Assembly: GCA_902805475.1 (NCBI GenBank)
Contig: CADCSX010000006.1
Span: 2,914,001 to 2,978,000, forward strand
Reading direction: 5' to 3'
DNA from: Entonaema liquescens
Taxonomy: Eukaryota > Ascomycota > Sordariomycetes > Xylariales > Xylariaceae
Length of the DNA: 64,000 nt
This document shows positions 10,446-22,890 of this stretch, in pieces. The notes beneath the pieces are model-generated. The model was not told the DNA's origin, did no database searches, and saw only the letters and a program-made list of their open reading frames with translations. Every line of letters starts with the position of its first letter. Within the stretch, counting starts at the first letter, position 1. Position numbers and translations under genes: made by a program.

Positions 10446-12346
10446 TATTATATTCTTCGTAGTGATACTTGATCAACCTAAGGTCTAGAGAAAGACTATA
10501 AGACTGCTAATCTCTTGATAGGATATTATCCCCGCTTCCCCGCATAAGGTAGTTCTTACATCGCAAGATGCTACGTATACGTGTACCTAGTATATAAACT
10601 AGACCTAATAGAGGCCAATGGGAGATCGCATTGAAGCAATGTTATCGCATAGTAGGACTAGTTTACTTATACCATAGAAATATCCTTATAGACTTTCGTT
10701 CTTATGCCATTGTTATACTATTACTGACTAGATAATTTTATATGAATTGTACACCTATACCCTGCTCACTGGGAGGGAATCAAAGCCATTTTTATTTATA
10801 TAATCCCAAGCCCTAAGTCTTTTGAGTATTCGCCCATTGCTATGAGCGGCGTGTGCGTGTGCGTGTTCTTTACCTTGAGAGATCGTATAGCTATCCGTAA
10901 GCAGCGACTATAGTTTGACTTATCTAATAACTAAGCCTATGGTTAGGCTAAAGCGTTATGTATACGGATATAGTAGCCTTGATTATTCTCTTATCTACCC
11001 AGAGGATACATTAAATCTACGCAACATGAGATGAGCTATGGGGATAACGAATACCTTTGGTAGGTAACTCGAGCATCAGTTAGATACACTTATCATAACA
11101 CAAATAATTCTAGGGAACTATAAACTTCGCGAGAAAACTCGTCCAAATTACCAAATGTGTATATATTTGCGAGGTTTAGGTAATAAAATATCATATCAAT
11201 GCTATTTCTATTTCAGTATGACGAGAACACTCAACATAACATATTTCTTCTTTAGTCAGGTAGTAGAAAGTATTTTCTATACTCTGTAGTTATGCAGCTT
11301 TAATATCAAGAAAGTCTACCTGTTGGAAAGGATTGTCAGATTGAGATTAAACTCGCTAGGATGTACGGCTTGGCTGTGATGAAAAGTCAATACTACTCGA
11401 ACACAATTATCATTTAGCATCTTGGTGTTAGGCATTCGGTACGTGCCTCATTGGAGTTTTTTTTACTCCTGTGCCGCTCAGGAATTAGTGTCAAAGCGTC
11501 TGGGAGGTCTCGGAACCCCAGATCTCAGCACTTAAAAGGCTTAATTCATATAAAATCATTGGCACAATACTGACGGTTTGGTCACTGAGTCGTTCTTAGG
11601 CGTCGCATTATCTATAAACATACTTGAGATCTGTTTTGCTGTAATAACTCTGTAATAATTGCTCTACAACCCAATTCTCAACTAATAGTAGTGTATTGAG
11701 TCGGACTCGGGATCATCTTCGCCTTTTACCTTTCGGAGAATTTATATAGGGGCTCCAATGTAACACCCCTGACCTATATCAAGACGATCTATTAAGCCAA
11801 GCTTCAAAATATCGTGAACTAGAACATGAGATCCAGGCTATCAAACATGCTCAACTCTCCTTTAACTACTGCAATATCTAGTACAAAGTTTGCAAATATA
11901 GATTCTATAGCACTTGAGATGCTCGTAACTCGTTTTTGCCAGTTCACGATCATCTTTCCATTATATGGAACGCAACGGTACTTCGTATAGCCTTGTGGGG
12001 CGCGCATCGACGCAGCTCTCCGGCGCAGCCCAGGGTATAGACAGCCAACATAAACACGATACCTATTCCCCAGCGGTAAAATGCCCCCATCCAGCAGGGT
12101 GGTGGGGACATGACTAGCTGTATCAGTCGCTGATAAATAATGCTCTGAGACGAGATGGTACGGCGCCGTCTCCTAATGGTACCTACTCTCCCAACCCATC
12201 CCATTGACGTACCGCGTAGCCCGTGCTGCGCGTAGGGGGTTAGCGAAGAATTCGGCACGGTGGACGATCTCGGGGAATCTCTGTCTTCACAATTTCTCCT
12301 TCACACCCACACAGTTAGAGAGATTGTTGTCTAATCTACGAAGACG
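10446..12346. other. Intergenic, no gene seen
   Basis: 1.9 kb of AT-rich sequence. Frames at 11819-12258 on the minus strand have no recognisable protein signal. A short (GTGTGC)-type repeat lies at 10851-10868. Confidence 0.5.
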
Positions 12347-13392
12347 ATGACTACTACTCCAACTCAAACCGTCGGTCTCACGGCGGCGACCTCGCTCGGA
12401 CCGCTAACTACGACATTCTCGCCGCCCTCTTCGTGCTTCCCACCTAACCCATATACAGACACAGAAGACGGTACGCGAATCTATAAGGTAGGCACTGTGA
12501 GTGCCGACGACGATTGTCTGCCTCCAGATTGGGTCGTCAACGGTTATTACTCGCCGGGAGTATGTCCACGTGGATACACGGCGGTTTGCGAAGCGCCAGG
12601 TGATAATATTGCGACGACGATTTGTTGTCCTTACTACCAGTACGTTGAGCGGCAGTCTGAACTTCAGTCTTGGAACAAAACTAATTGAACTCGTATAGTC
12701 TCCAGTACTTTCAATGTTATCCGGGAGTCAAGTTCGGCAAATATGGCTGCGGATACTACACAACTTTTGACGGGTCCGAGTTTGCAAGCGTCTTAGCACC
12801 TAGTATTCAAATTGTAAACGCGGTGGGCGACACAGATAGTTCTGCGGGATCCTCTTCGGGATCGAGACGTACTGGATCGATAACATCCAGTGAAGCACGA
12901 ACGACCGGTTCAACCAACACAGTCAACCCGAGCTCCACAACGAACACAGCCGACCCATCAAGAATCCCCGACGCAGGACCGACTCCCTCGGACGTTTCCG
13001 CAGCAGATTCATCTACACAAGACGAGTCGGACTCGTCAAATTCACGGGTTCGGGTACTGGGCGGTGGAGCTATTGCGGGGATGGTGGTGGGCGTTGTCGC
13101 CGCCTTGTTACTCGGAGCTGCGGGCACCTTTTTCTACATGCGGCGAATCGCGAAGAAGAATAATGGCTCGCCACCGCCGTCTTCGTCTCCGTCACCGCCT
13201 GCTGTACCGCCCCAGAATCCCGATACCTCAGTCATATCCGAGCTTCATGATAAGTCCAGACCGCTGGAGATGCCGGAAGCAAACGCGCTTTATGAGCTCC
13301 AACAACCTCATAGTCAATCGGAGATGCCTACGTGGAGCGAGCAGAACCCGCATGGGCCCAACAAACCAATGGCGTGGGAACTACCAGCATAA
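12347..13392 (+). CDS. Single-pass membrane protein with cysteine-rich ectodomain
   Basis: Two exons, 12347-12639 and 12699-13392, joined across a 59-nt intron (GTACGT...GTATAG with a CTAAT branch site), 328 residues. The ectodomain contains spaced cysteines in blocks such as DCLPPDW, YYSPGVCPRGY and TTICCP, then FQCYPG and YGCGYYTT after the junction. A Ser/Thr-rich stalk follows, then one strong transmembrane helix (GGGAIAGMVVGVVAALLLGA) with a basic stop (RRIAKKNN) and a Pro-rich cytoplasmic tail. There is no clear N-terminal signal peptide, although the topology implies an outside N terminus. The layout is common among fungal cell-surface or wall-stress proteins; a sensor role is inference. 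A read-through of exon 1 stops at 12688, so the intron is needed. Confidence 0.8.
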
Positions 13393-14629
13393 ACTTATAC
13401 GACTCGATTTCGATGTAAAGAGGTATAAAAGCCCTGTGTGGAGTAGTGGAGTTTAATCGTCGTGAAGAGGTTCCGGTCCATTGAATTCAGAGCGAGGCGT
13501 ATATTTTAGGCCGGTGTACATAACCATTTGATCATACCTCAAAAAGCTCCTTCGAGAGCAGATTCTTCTATTAGAACTTAGTTAGCTTGACAATCAAGAA
13601 GCATTTACTAAGTCAATTTGCATGCTCGTATCGAACGACCAATCGCTGTGTGATGGCTACGGTGAAATAATGAATCAAAGCAAGCTGAATTCAAGAATAA
13701 ACCTAGCTTGGCTCAAGACGTTCTATCAGGGCTGTACCTCGGTTAGTTGGCAGTCTAGTAGTATTGGGGGTTTGGATCGTAGTAAGCTCCAAAACCGAGG
13801 TCCCTTTTAGTTTAGGTTAGTAGAAATGTTTATGTAGCATCCAAAATTCAGCTCATATCGTTTCCGTAGTCGAACTCCACTGGAGCTTCAGAGACGTCAG
13901 TATCGGGTCTTTATAGCGGCACCAGTACGGGGTCGCCAAGCCTAGGAAGACCAGCTGGTTTGGACTATGTCCATCTTAACGCATCGTAGTTTTCGTTTCA
14001 CACGAGCGGCCCAACGGCACAGAAACCAAGGAACATCTGTAATCTTAAGCACTATCTACATTCCTACCCAGACTTCGTGTATAGTTGAGAACTTCAATGT
14101 CGTAGTTTTGACAGTTCATCTCGTATTCAAACTAACGACACAATAGGGGTCGGCATGGTCCTGCCATGTTGAATAGAAACGCTTATTCCTTGACTAAAAG
14201 GCTTGATTTAAAGTCATGATATCTTTAAGAGACGTGTGACAGGGACAAACCTTACTGCTTCTTTTCGTATCTGGAGGCCACTGCAAGGGAATACTGGGAG
14301 AGCCCTTGATGAAAGTAGGTGCGGAGATGCGGAAACTTTGAGTATAACGTTTCGGTCTAATCAGAGCCCCCTTTATGTTTACATGACGGCTACCGTGGCT
14401 TATCACATGTAGGACGATAAAGTGTTGCGTGTTTCTTTCGGCAATATGATGATGCGGCAGTCAATTTTACGTTATCTTGGAACGGCTATTGACCTTTCAT
14501 CTCTCATGGGTTAAAAGCCTTAAGTATCCCTTGGAATAATATCTTTCTTCAATCTAGAGATATCAAGGAACTTGAACATAAATAGAATATTATACAACTC
14601 AAGTCATATATAAACACAAGTTAGTCACT
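13393..14629. other. Intergenic, no gene seen
   Basis: 1.2 kb with no coding or RNA feature I can support. The frames at 13622-13810 and 14194-14406 are short and without family signal. Confidence 0.5.
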
Positions 14630-14953
14630 ATGGACAAGGTCAAGAAGGCAAAGGACGCAGTTACTGGCCAGACGTATGTCATTTGTCTTAACAAAACTTC
14701 TTGACACAGAGTAACTCACCACCGTCACAGTGCTGCCAACCAAACTGCCCAACAGCCAGGCGGTAAAAATGCTACCAAGGATACTATGGTCGATTCCAGT
14801 ATGTCCCCTCCTCTCCTCCCTGAACCTGGTATTGTGTCGGCAACTGAAGACAGACCCCTAGTGGTGGATCGAGAGGCACAAAAGAAGGGTGTTCCAGCTG
14901 GAGCTGACCCGATGATCAACAACGTTGTCAATGACGAAGTAAACAAGTTTTGA
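14630..14953 (+). CDS. Small hydrophilic protein, 88 aa, two exons
   Basis: Exons 14630-14673 and 14731-14953 join across a 57-nt intron (GTATGT...TCACAG). The intron carries an in-frame stop, so the gene does not appear as one open frame. The product starts MDKVKKAKDAVTGQT, is highly charged and Ala/Gln/Asn/Pro-rich, has no cysteine, signal peptide or membrane segment, and ends NDEVNKF. The amphipathic Lys/Ala start resembles small fungal stress- or conidiation-associated proteins, but I do not recognise a family. Good splice signals, an A at -3 of the ATG and a clean frame across the junction support a real gene. Confidence 0.6.
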
Positions 14954-15328
14954 GGATGGGCCTCTAAATAGTACGATACGGGGTATACATTACTGGTGCT
15001 AAAATATAGTACCCAGTTATATAGTAATGTCGCTTTCTATTAACCACCTATTGGCTTTTCATGATGTCGCCATGGTAGTTGTCCTTGTACTTATATTCTT
15101 TCTATTATGCTATCTATGATTATCAAGAATTTGTATAGCTACTCAGTAACATCATATATCATAAATATACTTTCATTCAGCATCATACATGCCATTCTTG
15201 ACACATAGTTATATCCTCGACACGTAGCTATATCATCCTTGATATCTCGTGACCAAACCACCAATCACTATACTACAATCCCAACCATATTCATGTCCAT
15301 CACCTCATCTTTTCACTAGGTTACTAGC
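14954..15328. other. Convergent intergenic region
   Basis: AT-rich 375 bp between the 88-aa gene (+) and the P5C dehydrogenase stop (-). Near 15195-15235 two similar phrases (TTGACACATAGTTATATC and TCGACACGTAGCTATATC) form a small direct repeat. Nothing else is seen. Confidence 0.5.
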
Positions 15329-17258
15329 TTAAACCTCATTGCTAGGATACTCCACCGTCGTACTAGGCAAGAACTCCTCCTTAATGCTCCTCAAGCTCAC
15401 AAACCTGCTAATAATGTTAATGCTCCCCGCCTTATCGTTCGTCCCGCTAGCCCTCGCGCCTCCAAACGGCTGCTGACCCACCACCGCTCCCGTGCTCTTG
15501 CAGTTGACGTAGAAATTGCCCGCGGCATTGCGCAGCGCGTCCTCCGCCGCGCGAACCGCATGCCTATCGGACGCGAACACGGACCCCGTGAGGCCGTACT
15601 CGCTCGTGCGATCCACGAGCTCGCACACGTCGGCGAACGCCTTGTCCGCGTCGCCCGTCGTGTCGTCGTACACATACACGGTGAGTATGGGGCCGAAGAG
15701 CTCCGTCGACAGCAGCTTGTGGGCCGGGTTGGAGGTCTGGTAGACGGTGGGGTGGATGAAGTAGCCCTTGGAGCCGTCGTACTTGCCGCCGGCCAGGAGC
15801 TGCAGCTCGGGGTCGTTCTTGGCGTCGTCGATCACGCCGCTCAGCTTCTTGAAGCTAGGCTCGTGAATCACAGGGCCGATGAAGGTCTCGGGGTTCCACG
15901 GCGCGCCGACCTTGAGCGCGCTGGTTTCCTTGACGAGCTTCTCCTTGAATTCGGGCCAGATCGACTTGGCCACGTACACGCGGCTTGTGGCGCTGCACTT
16001 CTGGCCGGAGTACTCGAAGGCGCCGCGGACGGTGTGGACTACAGCGTTTTGAATATCGGCGGACGAGTGGACCAGGTGGAAGTTCTTGCCGCCGGTCTCA
16101 CCTACGATGCGCGGGTAGCCTACGTACCGAGACTCGGCGATACCCTGTCCAATTTGGCCGTATAGCTTGCGGAACACGGCCGTGCTGCCGGTGTAGTGCA
16201 ATGCGGCGAACTGCTTGTGCGCAAGTACCGTCTTAGTCACTTCTTCGGGGTTTCCAGGTACAAACTGGATGACGTTCTCAGGTAGACCTGCTTCGAGCAA
16301 GATCTTATGTACTAGATGACCCGCTGCAACCGCAGAGTCGGATGGCTTCCAGATCACTACGTTACCCAAAAGCGCAGGAGTTCCAGCTAAATTACCTCCA
16401 ATGGCAGTGAAGTTAAAAGGGCTGACGGCGTAGACGAAACCTTCCAGCGGACGGTATTCAGTACGGTTCCACAGACCAGCGGAGTGGTGGGCAGGCTGCT
16501 GTGCGTATAATTCTTCTGCGTATTGAACATTGAAGCGCAAGAAGTCGCATAGCTCCGCTGCGGCGTCGATCTCGGCCTGCCAAGCATTCTTGCCCTGGCC
16601 GAGGATCGTAGTGGCCATGATCTCGTATCGGTATTTAGTAGATATGAGATCAGCTGCCTTGAGGAAGACAGCAGCCCTGTCGGCGAAGGGGAGCGACTCC
16701 CATGCTGGCTTTGCTGCTAAGGCCGCCTCGATGGCTTTGTTGACATCCGAGGGGCTGGCTAAAGAATAATTGGCTATCGGGGCATTGTGGTCGGAAGGGT
16801 TGTTCTGTGTAGACTTTTGTGATGTTTTGACCTGCTAGGGGATTAATCATAGCACAAACGGGTAAATTGGTATGTATTATAGGTTAGATACATACCTCTT
16901 TGCCCCCTATTACGAGAGGAATTTCTATTGTGCCCTTCTTTTGTTGAGTCTCGATTGTGGCAAGGAGTCCTGCTCTTTGCGCGGAGCCCTTTGTATATAT
17001 GTGCTACGCCTCCTGTTAATTATCGGCTCGATATATTCTGAGATTGGCAAGCATATATAATAAACGTACGTTAGGCTCATTTGTGACCTTGGGTATCTTG
17101 AAAGCAGCTAACGAAGTCGTCCTAGCGCTTGTCGTACTTAAGGCTCTTAAATTTCTGGGGGTCCGAAGTGTTGGTAAACATCTGGAGCAAACTCTCGAGG
17201 ATAAAGTTGAACTCTGCATCGCTCTCGCAAGGCCAAAGCCTCTAGGTGCAGATGCCAT
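15329..17258 (-). CDS. PUT2: Delta-1-pyrroline-5-carboxylate dehydrogenase, mitochondrial
   Basis: Three exons, 17258-17070, 17003-16896 and 16831-15329, 599 residues. It oxidises glutamate-5-semialdehyde to glutamate with NAD+, the second step of proline breakdown in mitochondria. Exon 1 encodes an Arg/Ser-rich presequence (residues 1-50) and KIPKVTNEPN. Exon 2 gives HIYTKGSAQRAGLL and IEIPLVIGGKE, exactly the segment expected in the family. Exon 3 holds the aldehyde dehydrogenase core with general base GETGGKN (Glu about 344), nucleophile SGQKCSA (Cys about 378) and the family C terminus. Introns have GTACGT and GTATGT donors. The last acceptor (CTAGCAG) offers two sites three bases apart. 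The 3' half of the gene is notably GC-rich. Confidence 0.95.
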
Positions 17259-18193
17259 GTTGACTGCACGAAAGAAGAGAAAACAATTATCACCTGGTTC
17301 GGGTGTACGAGCAATCGATAGATGGCGAGCTACGGTAGAGCCGCAATAAGAAGGAGGGGGGTATCTTGGTATGTTACTATAGTTCAAATGGATTTCTATC
17401 ACTGAATATTGCGTGCAACGTAGCTACTTATCAAATACCAAAAAAAAGTCAACAAGCGAAGCTTCATCGGCGCTTCAACTCCGATGATTATGATGTATGA
17501 GCTCGCTTTGTTACGGCATAAACGAACGACTTTGCGGGGCAAAGAAGCGCGAGGTTCCAATTGAAAGGAACCACCAATGGGAACCTTCGTATTTTCTGCG
17601 GACGAGCCGAATTCGGCATGAGCGTCTTGAGCCGCCCTACTATCCCTAGTTCGACTTATATTGGCGGCAGTCCGAATCGACCACTCCATAAAACTAAAGG
17701 CTAATATCCGGTCCAGAACGGCTAGATTCGTATCTCGGCTTCGAATCCCGCTAGTCTTGTCAATTCCTAATAGCTTTTACTATTAATTTGCGAAAGGTGG
17801 AGTAATCTCGACATATAGACTCGGTTCAAATTTCTCTGAAAGCATAACGAACGTTGCGAATGGGCCTCTTTGCACACTATTCTAACAAACTGCCAACAAC
17901 GATATCAGCAGTGGAATATGAAGTACATGACTATGAAAGGGAATTCGAAAACTAATGCGTTATAGTAGTCCTCTCCCTGGGGTATTTATCCTTCGTTCAC
18001 TGAATCTAGATGTGCTTTTATTCCTAATCCGTCTTTTGAAATGATCCGGCAAAGCGTATATAATAGATCGCATAAAGCATGCACTTCTATCTCGGCAGCG
18101 ACCTGTGCTCTGCATGCGAAACCCGGTTGGGGATCAACTGCGGGATGAACCTCACATGGGGGTGTATTAATCGTATCTTAGCTGGGCTTGCCT
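17259..18193. other. Intergenic, P5C dehydrogenase promoter side
   Basis: 935 bp between two minus-strand genes. No coding region is supported. A TTCGAATCCCG phrase near 17739 resembles a tRNA T-arm, but no cloverleaf can be completed around it. Confidence 0.5.
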
Positions 18194-20758
18194 TTAGTGA
18201 CCAGCTTCAGGCGCAGAGACGGGCAACGAAGGGGCGGTGCTTGGAGCGAAAGAGCTCGCGGCCCCGGCAGTGTCTGGCCGACTCCGATGATGGCGAAGAT
18301 GATGCGAGTGCGCGTTGGTACCAAACTTTCCAGCTTCATAGTTAAGAGCTGGAATTGTCAGACCATAAGGCTCAGTCTTCCCCTCCTTATCATGCTGGTC
18401 GATCTCCACACGAATGCAGACATCGAGACCACCGTCATTATCTTTTCCATGGGTTTCAAAATTCGCTGCCTTGTGCTTGGTTCCCGCGCCAAATTCGCCT
18501 TTAGATAGGAACGAGTGCCCATCCTTGCCATCGAACTGATTTTCTGGTGGATTGGCCTCCTCCGGCTCTGCGTGGCCATTAGCAGTCGTACCCCTATTGT
18601 TCGGCGAGTTCTCCGTGAGCACAGCATAGTTTCGGCTAGGCATTGTGACATTGTTCGATGACCGCGTCTTACTAGAATTCCCAGGATCCTTGTCGAAGAG
18701 GGCCATGAGCGTCTCATCCGTGTCCGCATCAAGGTGATGAATTTTATTGCGGCTTGCTAGAAGATTGGCAATTGCTGCCGGTGGGGGTTTATTAACAATC
18801 GCAGAAGATATCACGTTGACTATGTACCGATGATCGGCCTCCACGGGAATGTGCAGGTTCGGGTTCGAGTAGAATCGCCCGAGAGCTGCTAGATGGACGT
18901 CACCTCCAAGAATGGTGAGACGAACCGAGAACTCTGCGCAGACAGTTTGGAGTCGCTTTATTAGATTGTTACGCTCTCTCTTGTGAGTCCTGGCGGTATA
19001 ATGGTCGTCTAAATCATCCAGAAGATCTACACTTCCATCAAAGTGATTGAATACGCCGCCACCTATGATAACCATGAATAACCAGAATCGCTACAGAAGC
19101 CAAGGTATTACTTACCAAATCCGAACCTTCGGTTCAAGAATTTAACGGGCGCGATGAGGGGGCTGCTGAAGACGTTCTCCAACCAAGTGAGTCGCTAGCA
19201 CTGTTAGCTAAGTGTCATAGTTTAAGGAGCACAAACGCCTTACCGGGTAAGCAATCGGAATACCTAACAACAGGATTAAGTGCCTAAACGGTTTACCAGC
19301 TGCAGCTGCGGCTCCTAGTTCATCCTTCACGCGGCCGAAGATAAGGTCGTACGTCTCAGGATAGTTAACCTGGTGTCGCGTACGCTCAATACGTGCGTCA
19401 ATACCCATGAATGCAATTCTGGCACCCAGCTTTGAAAACATGTTCATCGAGTGTTGGGCGACATATGGTCCAGGGCTGCTACCGATGATATAAGACGGGT
19501 CGAATGATTGCTCTCTCACATATGTATCCACGAGTTGCACCGGATCGTGTTGGTCTAACCCGTGTTCCGTAGTGGCGGGTACATCCGATGTATACGTCGA
19601 GACAGGCGGCGCTAGGTGGTGCTGGAAAAGCATATAATATTTATGAGCTGTTCCACCAATGCCCCGGAATACATCACACTTCATGAATTCATTGACATAA
19701 GAACCGAAGCCGTCGATAATATCATGGTCGTCCCATATGTTTACCTGCGGTATTTGTCCGTTGGCAGTGGCGAATGGTTCTGTTGAATACCACCGAATGT
19801 AATTATTGAGGTAATAATCATCGCAAGCCGCCCGCAGACTTTCTGGGAACGGGAAATCACGTCGCTTCTTGGGGTTCCCTATATCGGTCCATTCACGAAG
19901 GGGTCCGCTTACTCGGATACCATCATTGTAGATTTGGTCGCCACCTCCTAGCATTACGTGGAAAGGAACTTTGGCATGACTTCTCACCACATCATTCCAT
20001 AGTGCCGGACCGCTCCAGGCATCTTCGTCCGTGCCTACGCTAAAGCCGTTACACGAATGGAACATAATACGCATCGATTCGTCGAGAGCGGGAACGAAGA
20101 AGTAGTTCGTCTTTTGCTGGGTAGCGCTTTTGTAACGAACGTCGGAAATCGAATACGCCCATTTCGTCTCGGTATCAGCAATCTCGCAAACAATAGGAAA
20201 TTGCCAAAACGTGTTCCTGGGGTCAGAGTAGAGGCAGATACCAGCAACATCGGTACCATGCCGAGCAGCACCGGAACGGTTTACTTTTGGCACATCGGCG
20301 CCATTGGTACCTGGTTCCGCGTGGAGTAGACCGGCTTGTCCGGTAGCTATATCGACGCGGCTGAGATTTAGGATAGGTTGAAAGCTCTGGGTCTTGCCAC
20401 CGCCCTTGACGACGATTAGAACACTCCCATGCCATGCTCTGTCTTCCATACGTCGGTAATTCAGTAGTGGACCACACACTACTTCTTTTCCGTCGTCAAC
20501 AATTCCTCCGTCATGTGCGCCGTCACTGTTACTAACAACAATCGGTTTGTAATTCCCAGCACCGGATCCATCGCCTTCGACGCGCGCGGAGTTTAGAAAG
20601 TTGGATAGGTCTTTTGTGTCTGCGCTAGACTGATGAGGGTCTCGTGCAATAGCAGCGCGAGCAAAGGAGGAAGACTCTTGGTGTCTCCATTTATTGGCCG
20701 AGGCATACGGGTTGCGCGGATCCTCTTCGATATGGTCGATGTTCTCGTGCGCGGCCAT
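18194..20758 (-). CDS. PhoD-like metallophosphatase domain protein
   Basis: Three exons, 20758-19244, 19194-19116 and 19062-18194, 820 residues. The family contains PhoD alkaline phosphatase-type enzymes; fungal members of this architecture are largely uncharacterised. Motifs in order: CGPLLNYRRM (95-104), metal-binding GGGDQIYND (271-279), WDDHDIIDG (342-350), and TILGGDVHLAALG (about 580) encoded after both introns. The middle exon supplies RLTWLENVFSSPL. Both junctions restore the frame, with donors GTAAGG and GTAAGT. The C-terminal 170 residues are low-complexity and His/Ser/Pro-rich and look disordered. No signal peptide, so it is probably intracellular; the phosphodiester or phosphate substrate is unknown. 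Confidence 0.9.
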
Positions 20759-21662
20759 GGTGTTTTATAACGAGTCGACAGTCGTTCGAAGCCGGAATTA
20801 TTATAGATATAACACCTAAACCTAGAAATGTAAGGTCGGATAACGAATTTACTAGTCGGTATAACTGACGGCGCTGACGAGAGGGTATCAATCTTGAAAG
20901 CTGTCGACGCAAGACGCAGGGAAACAGTGGAACGCGACGCGACGAGTTGCTTTATTTAGCCAATGTCTACAAAGGGTTGCGCCCTGATCCGATTGAAAAA
21001 TATGTAGACAAATTCAAATTTCGGTTGGATGCAGAGCACGAAAGAGGCGTCGATAAGGATTCAAAAAGTTCGACGGATCAAGGTATCACCTAATAAATCG
21101 ACAAGACAAGGGACTCAGATGTATGCCAAGAAACCGAGTAAGTTACTCGAACATGAGTCGAACCAAAGGAACAGAAAAAACAACAATTGCAATTCAATTC
21201 AGCCGATATACGGTAATTAATAATTACATTCAAGTTCAGCTCCCAGGGGAGAGAAACGAAACAAAAATTGGCGAAATGAGGAAAAGAGAGGGCACGGGAA
21301 TTTTTTTAGGTGAAATTGTGAGACAAACGGTGCCGATTCCGAACAATGAAAATCATAACAAGTATAAAAATCTCACGATCAGCAGTTTCCGTTGTCAGCA
21401 GTGATGATCCTTCCCAACCAGTTAGCTACCTAGGTACCTACAGTACCAGCTAAAGAGCTAGGCTGGCAACAGCATGCAGGCCCGCACCTAGTGTTCCATT
21501 GGAGCAAAAGTGGAGCACGGGAATGATGCTACCTTAATGGTGAATGGTCACTGGTTCCAGGGCTCGCTCCAGGCAAGCCCATCCCAATCTAGGGCATGGG
21601 GGCAGACAGGACAGGCCAATATTACGCCTGATGTTTAATGTTGGTACAGCTTGTTTAGCGTA
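20759..21662. other. Intergenic, no gene seen
   Basis: Promoter side of the PhoD-like gene. Purine-rich frames at 21029-21404 look like composition effects and have no protein signal. Confidence 0.5.
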
Positions 21663-21965
21663 TTAGTGCTGTCTACACAAGTTCGACGTAGCACCCCTGC
21701 TGCGCATTGATTAAGGAAACGGGCAGTAATTAGGGATAGCGTACCAAACTTTGAATACCAATAAGAAGTTATTCCGACCTTTGCTAATTCTGGAAAAGGA
21801 AAAGAATAATGAAATTTTATGAAATATTATAAGATACATTAAAATACGTGGGAAACACGCTTATTCGGAAGTATTTCGGTTAAATCCCGAATCTTGCCCG
21901 TTTCCTTAATCAATGCGCAGCACCCCCTTGGGGGTGCTACGTCGAACTTGTGTAGACAGCACTAA
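21663..21965. mobile_element. MITE, 303 bp, Tc1/mariner-like with TA target duplication
   Basis: Inverted terminal repeats of 63 nt (21663-21725) and 71 nt (21895-21965) match base for base except that the left copy lacks 8 nt. Both begin TTAGTGCTGTCTACAC and run inward to GGAAACGGGCA. The element is flanked by TA on both sides (21661-21662 and 21966-21967), the target duplication of Tc1/mariner/pogo elements. The 169-bp interior is AT-rich and non-coding, so the element is non-autonomous. The right repeat contains a 20-bp perfect palindrome (AGCACCCCCTTGGGGGTGCT); the left one has lost its central CAAGGGGG. Confidence 0.85.
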
Positions 21966-22890
21966 TACACGCGGATCCAACACTGACTTCGATAAGGCTC
22001 TCTAGATCTGTACAGGTGTAAGTTAAGGTGCTTTGAGTTTGAAAACCATGGAAGTTATGTACTATTATTACCTCTAGGTATTTTACCTATAGGTAGTAAC
22101 CTACCTATATAGCAAAGCACTATCTACATAGTTTAACTTAAGTACCTAGTTATGTACTAGTCTAAAAGAATATGTGCACAGTACCTAATACATCAAATCA
22201 AATACGGATCAATACGTTATTGTTATTATTGGTCGTTCTATTTCGATACCATCCTATGGGATATGTACCACAGATAGGCGCTACTACGGGGATGTATTGC
22301 AGACCGCTAAAATAGTGTGTCAATGGATATCGGCAAGGGAGGCCTCGCGCGCGACGTAGCCTCGTCAGTTTGAAATCTTGCTTTGGCTTGACGGCGAAGC
22401 AGAATGATCTTGCAACTTACTCTCGCCTTTGGGTCTAGTTATTTCCAATGCTATACGTATATTGATGCGTGTCAATATTCAACACATCCCGTTGGTGGCA
22501 GATGATACAAAAAAAAAAAAAAAAAAAAAAGGTATGAAAGTAATATGTCTTACACGTTTTCACTTCGAGGCTACTCGTTGGTTTAAACACACGCATCTGC
22601 TGCACATAAGTTATTCCCCTAATTAGAACTACTACCCTAAGAGATGACGTACGTCCCATGTGGGTAGGATGGCTGGATGGATACTCCACAAGGGGTCATA
22701 TTGGGTTATTGAAAATTACCACCTGATAGTTATCTTGAAACAAACTTCTTTATAATGCAGACTCTATCATATCAGTATTATACTAATTTTACATGGCCAT
22801 AACCTTTCAACATCGAGACCTGTAAATATATACAGAGAGAATGGAGATTAGGTACCCTCAAAGTAGATAATCGGGGCTTTTGGTTATCGT
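21966..22890. other. Intergenic, with TAGGTA-type repeats and an A22 run
   Basis: No gene seen. Contains clustered TACCTATAGGTA/TAGGTAG motifs around 22070-22150 and a 22-base adenine run at 22509-22530. Confidence 0.5.

Noticed and set aside
17690..17760. Possible tRNA (TTCGAATCCCG phrase)
   Set aside because: No acceptor stem, D arm or anticodon arm can be completed around it.
21029..21404. Lys/Arg/Asn-rich frames near the MITE
   Set aside because: Purine-rich low-complexity text without start context, splice signals or family similarity.
21660..21968. Assigning the MITE to PIF/Harbinger (TWA duplication)
   Set aside because: The flanking triplets read TTA on one side and TAA on the other, so they belong to the inverted repeat; only TA fits as a direct target duplication.
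22509..22530. A22 run as the poly(A) tail of a retrocopy
   Set aside because: No gene-like sequence or target duplication lies upstream of the run.
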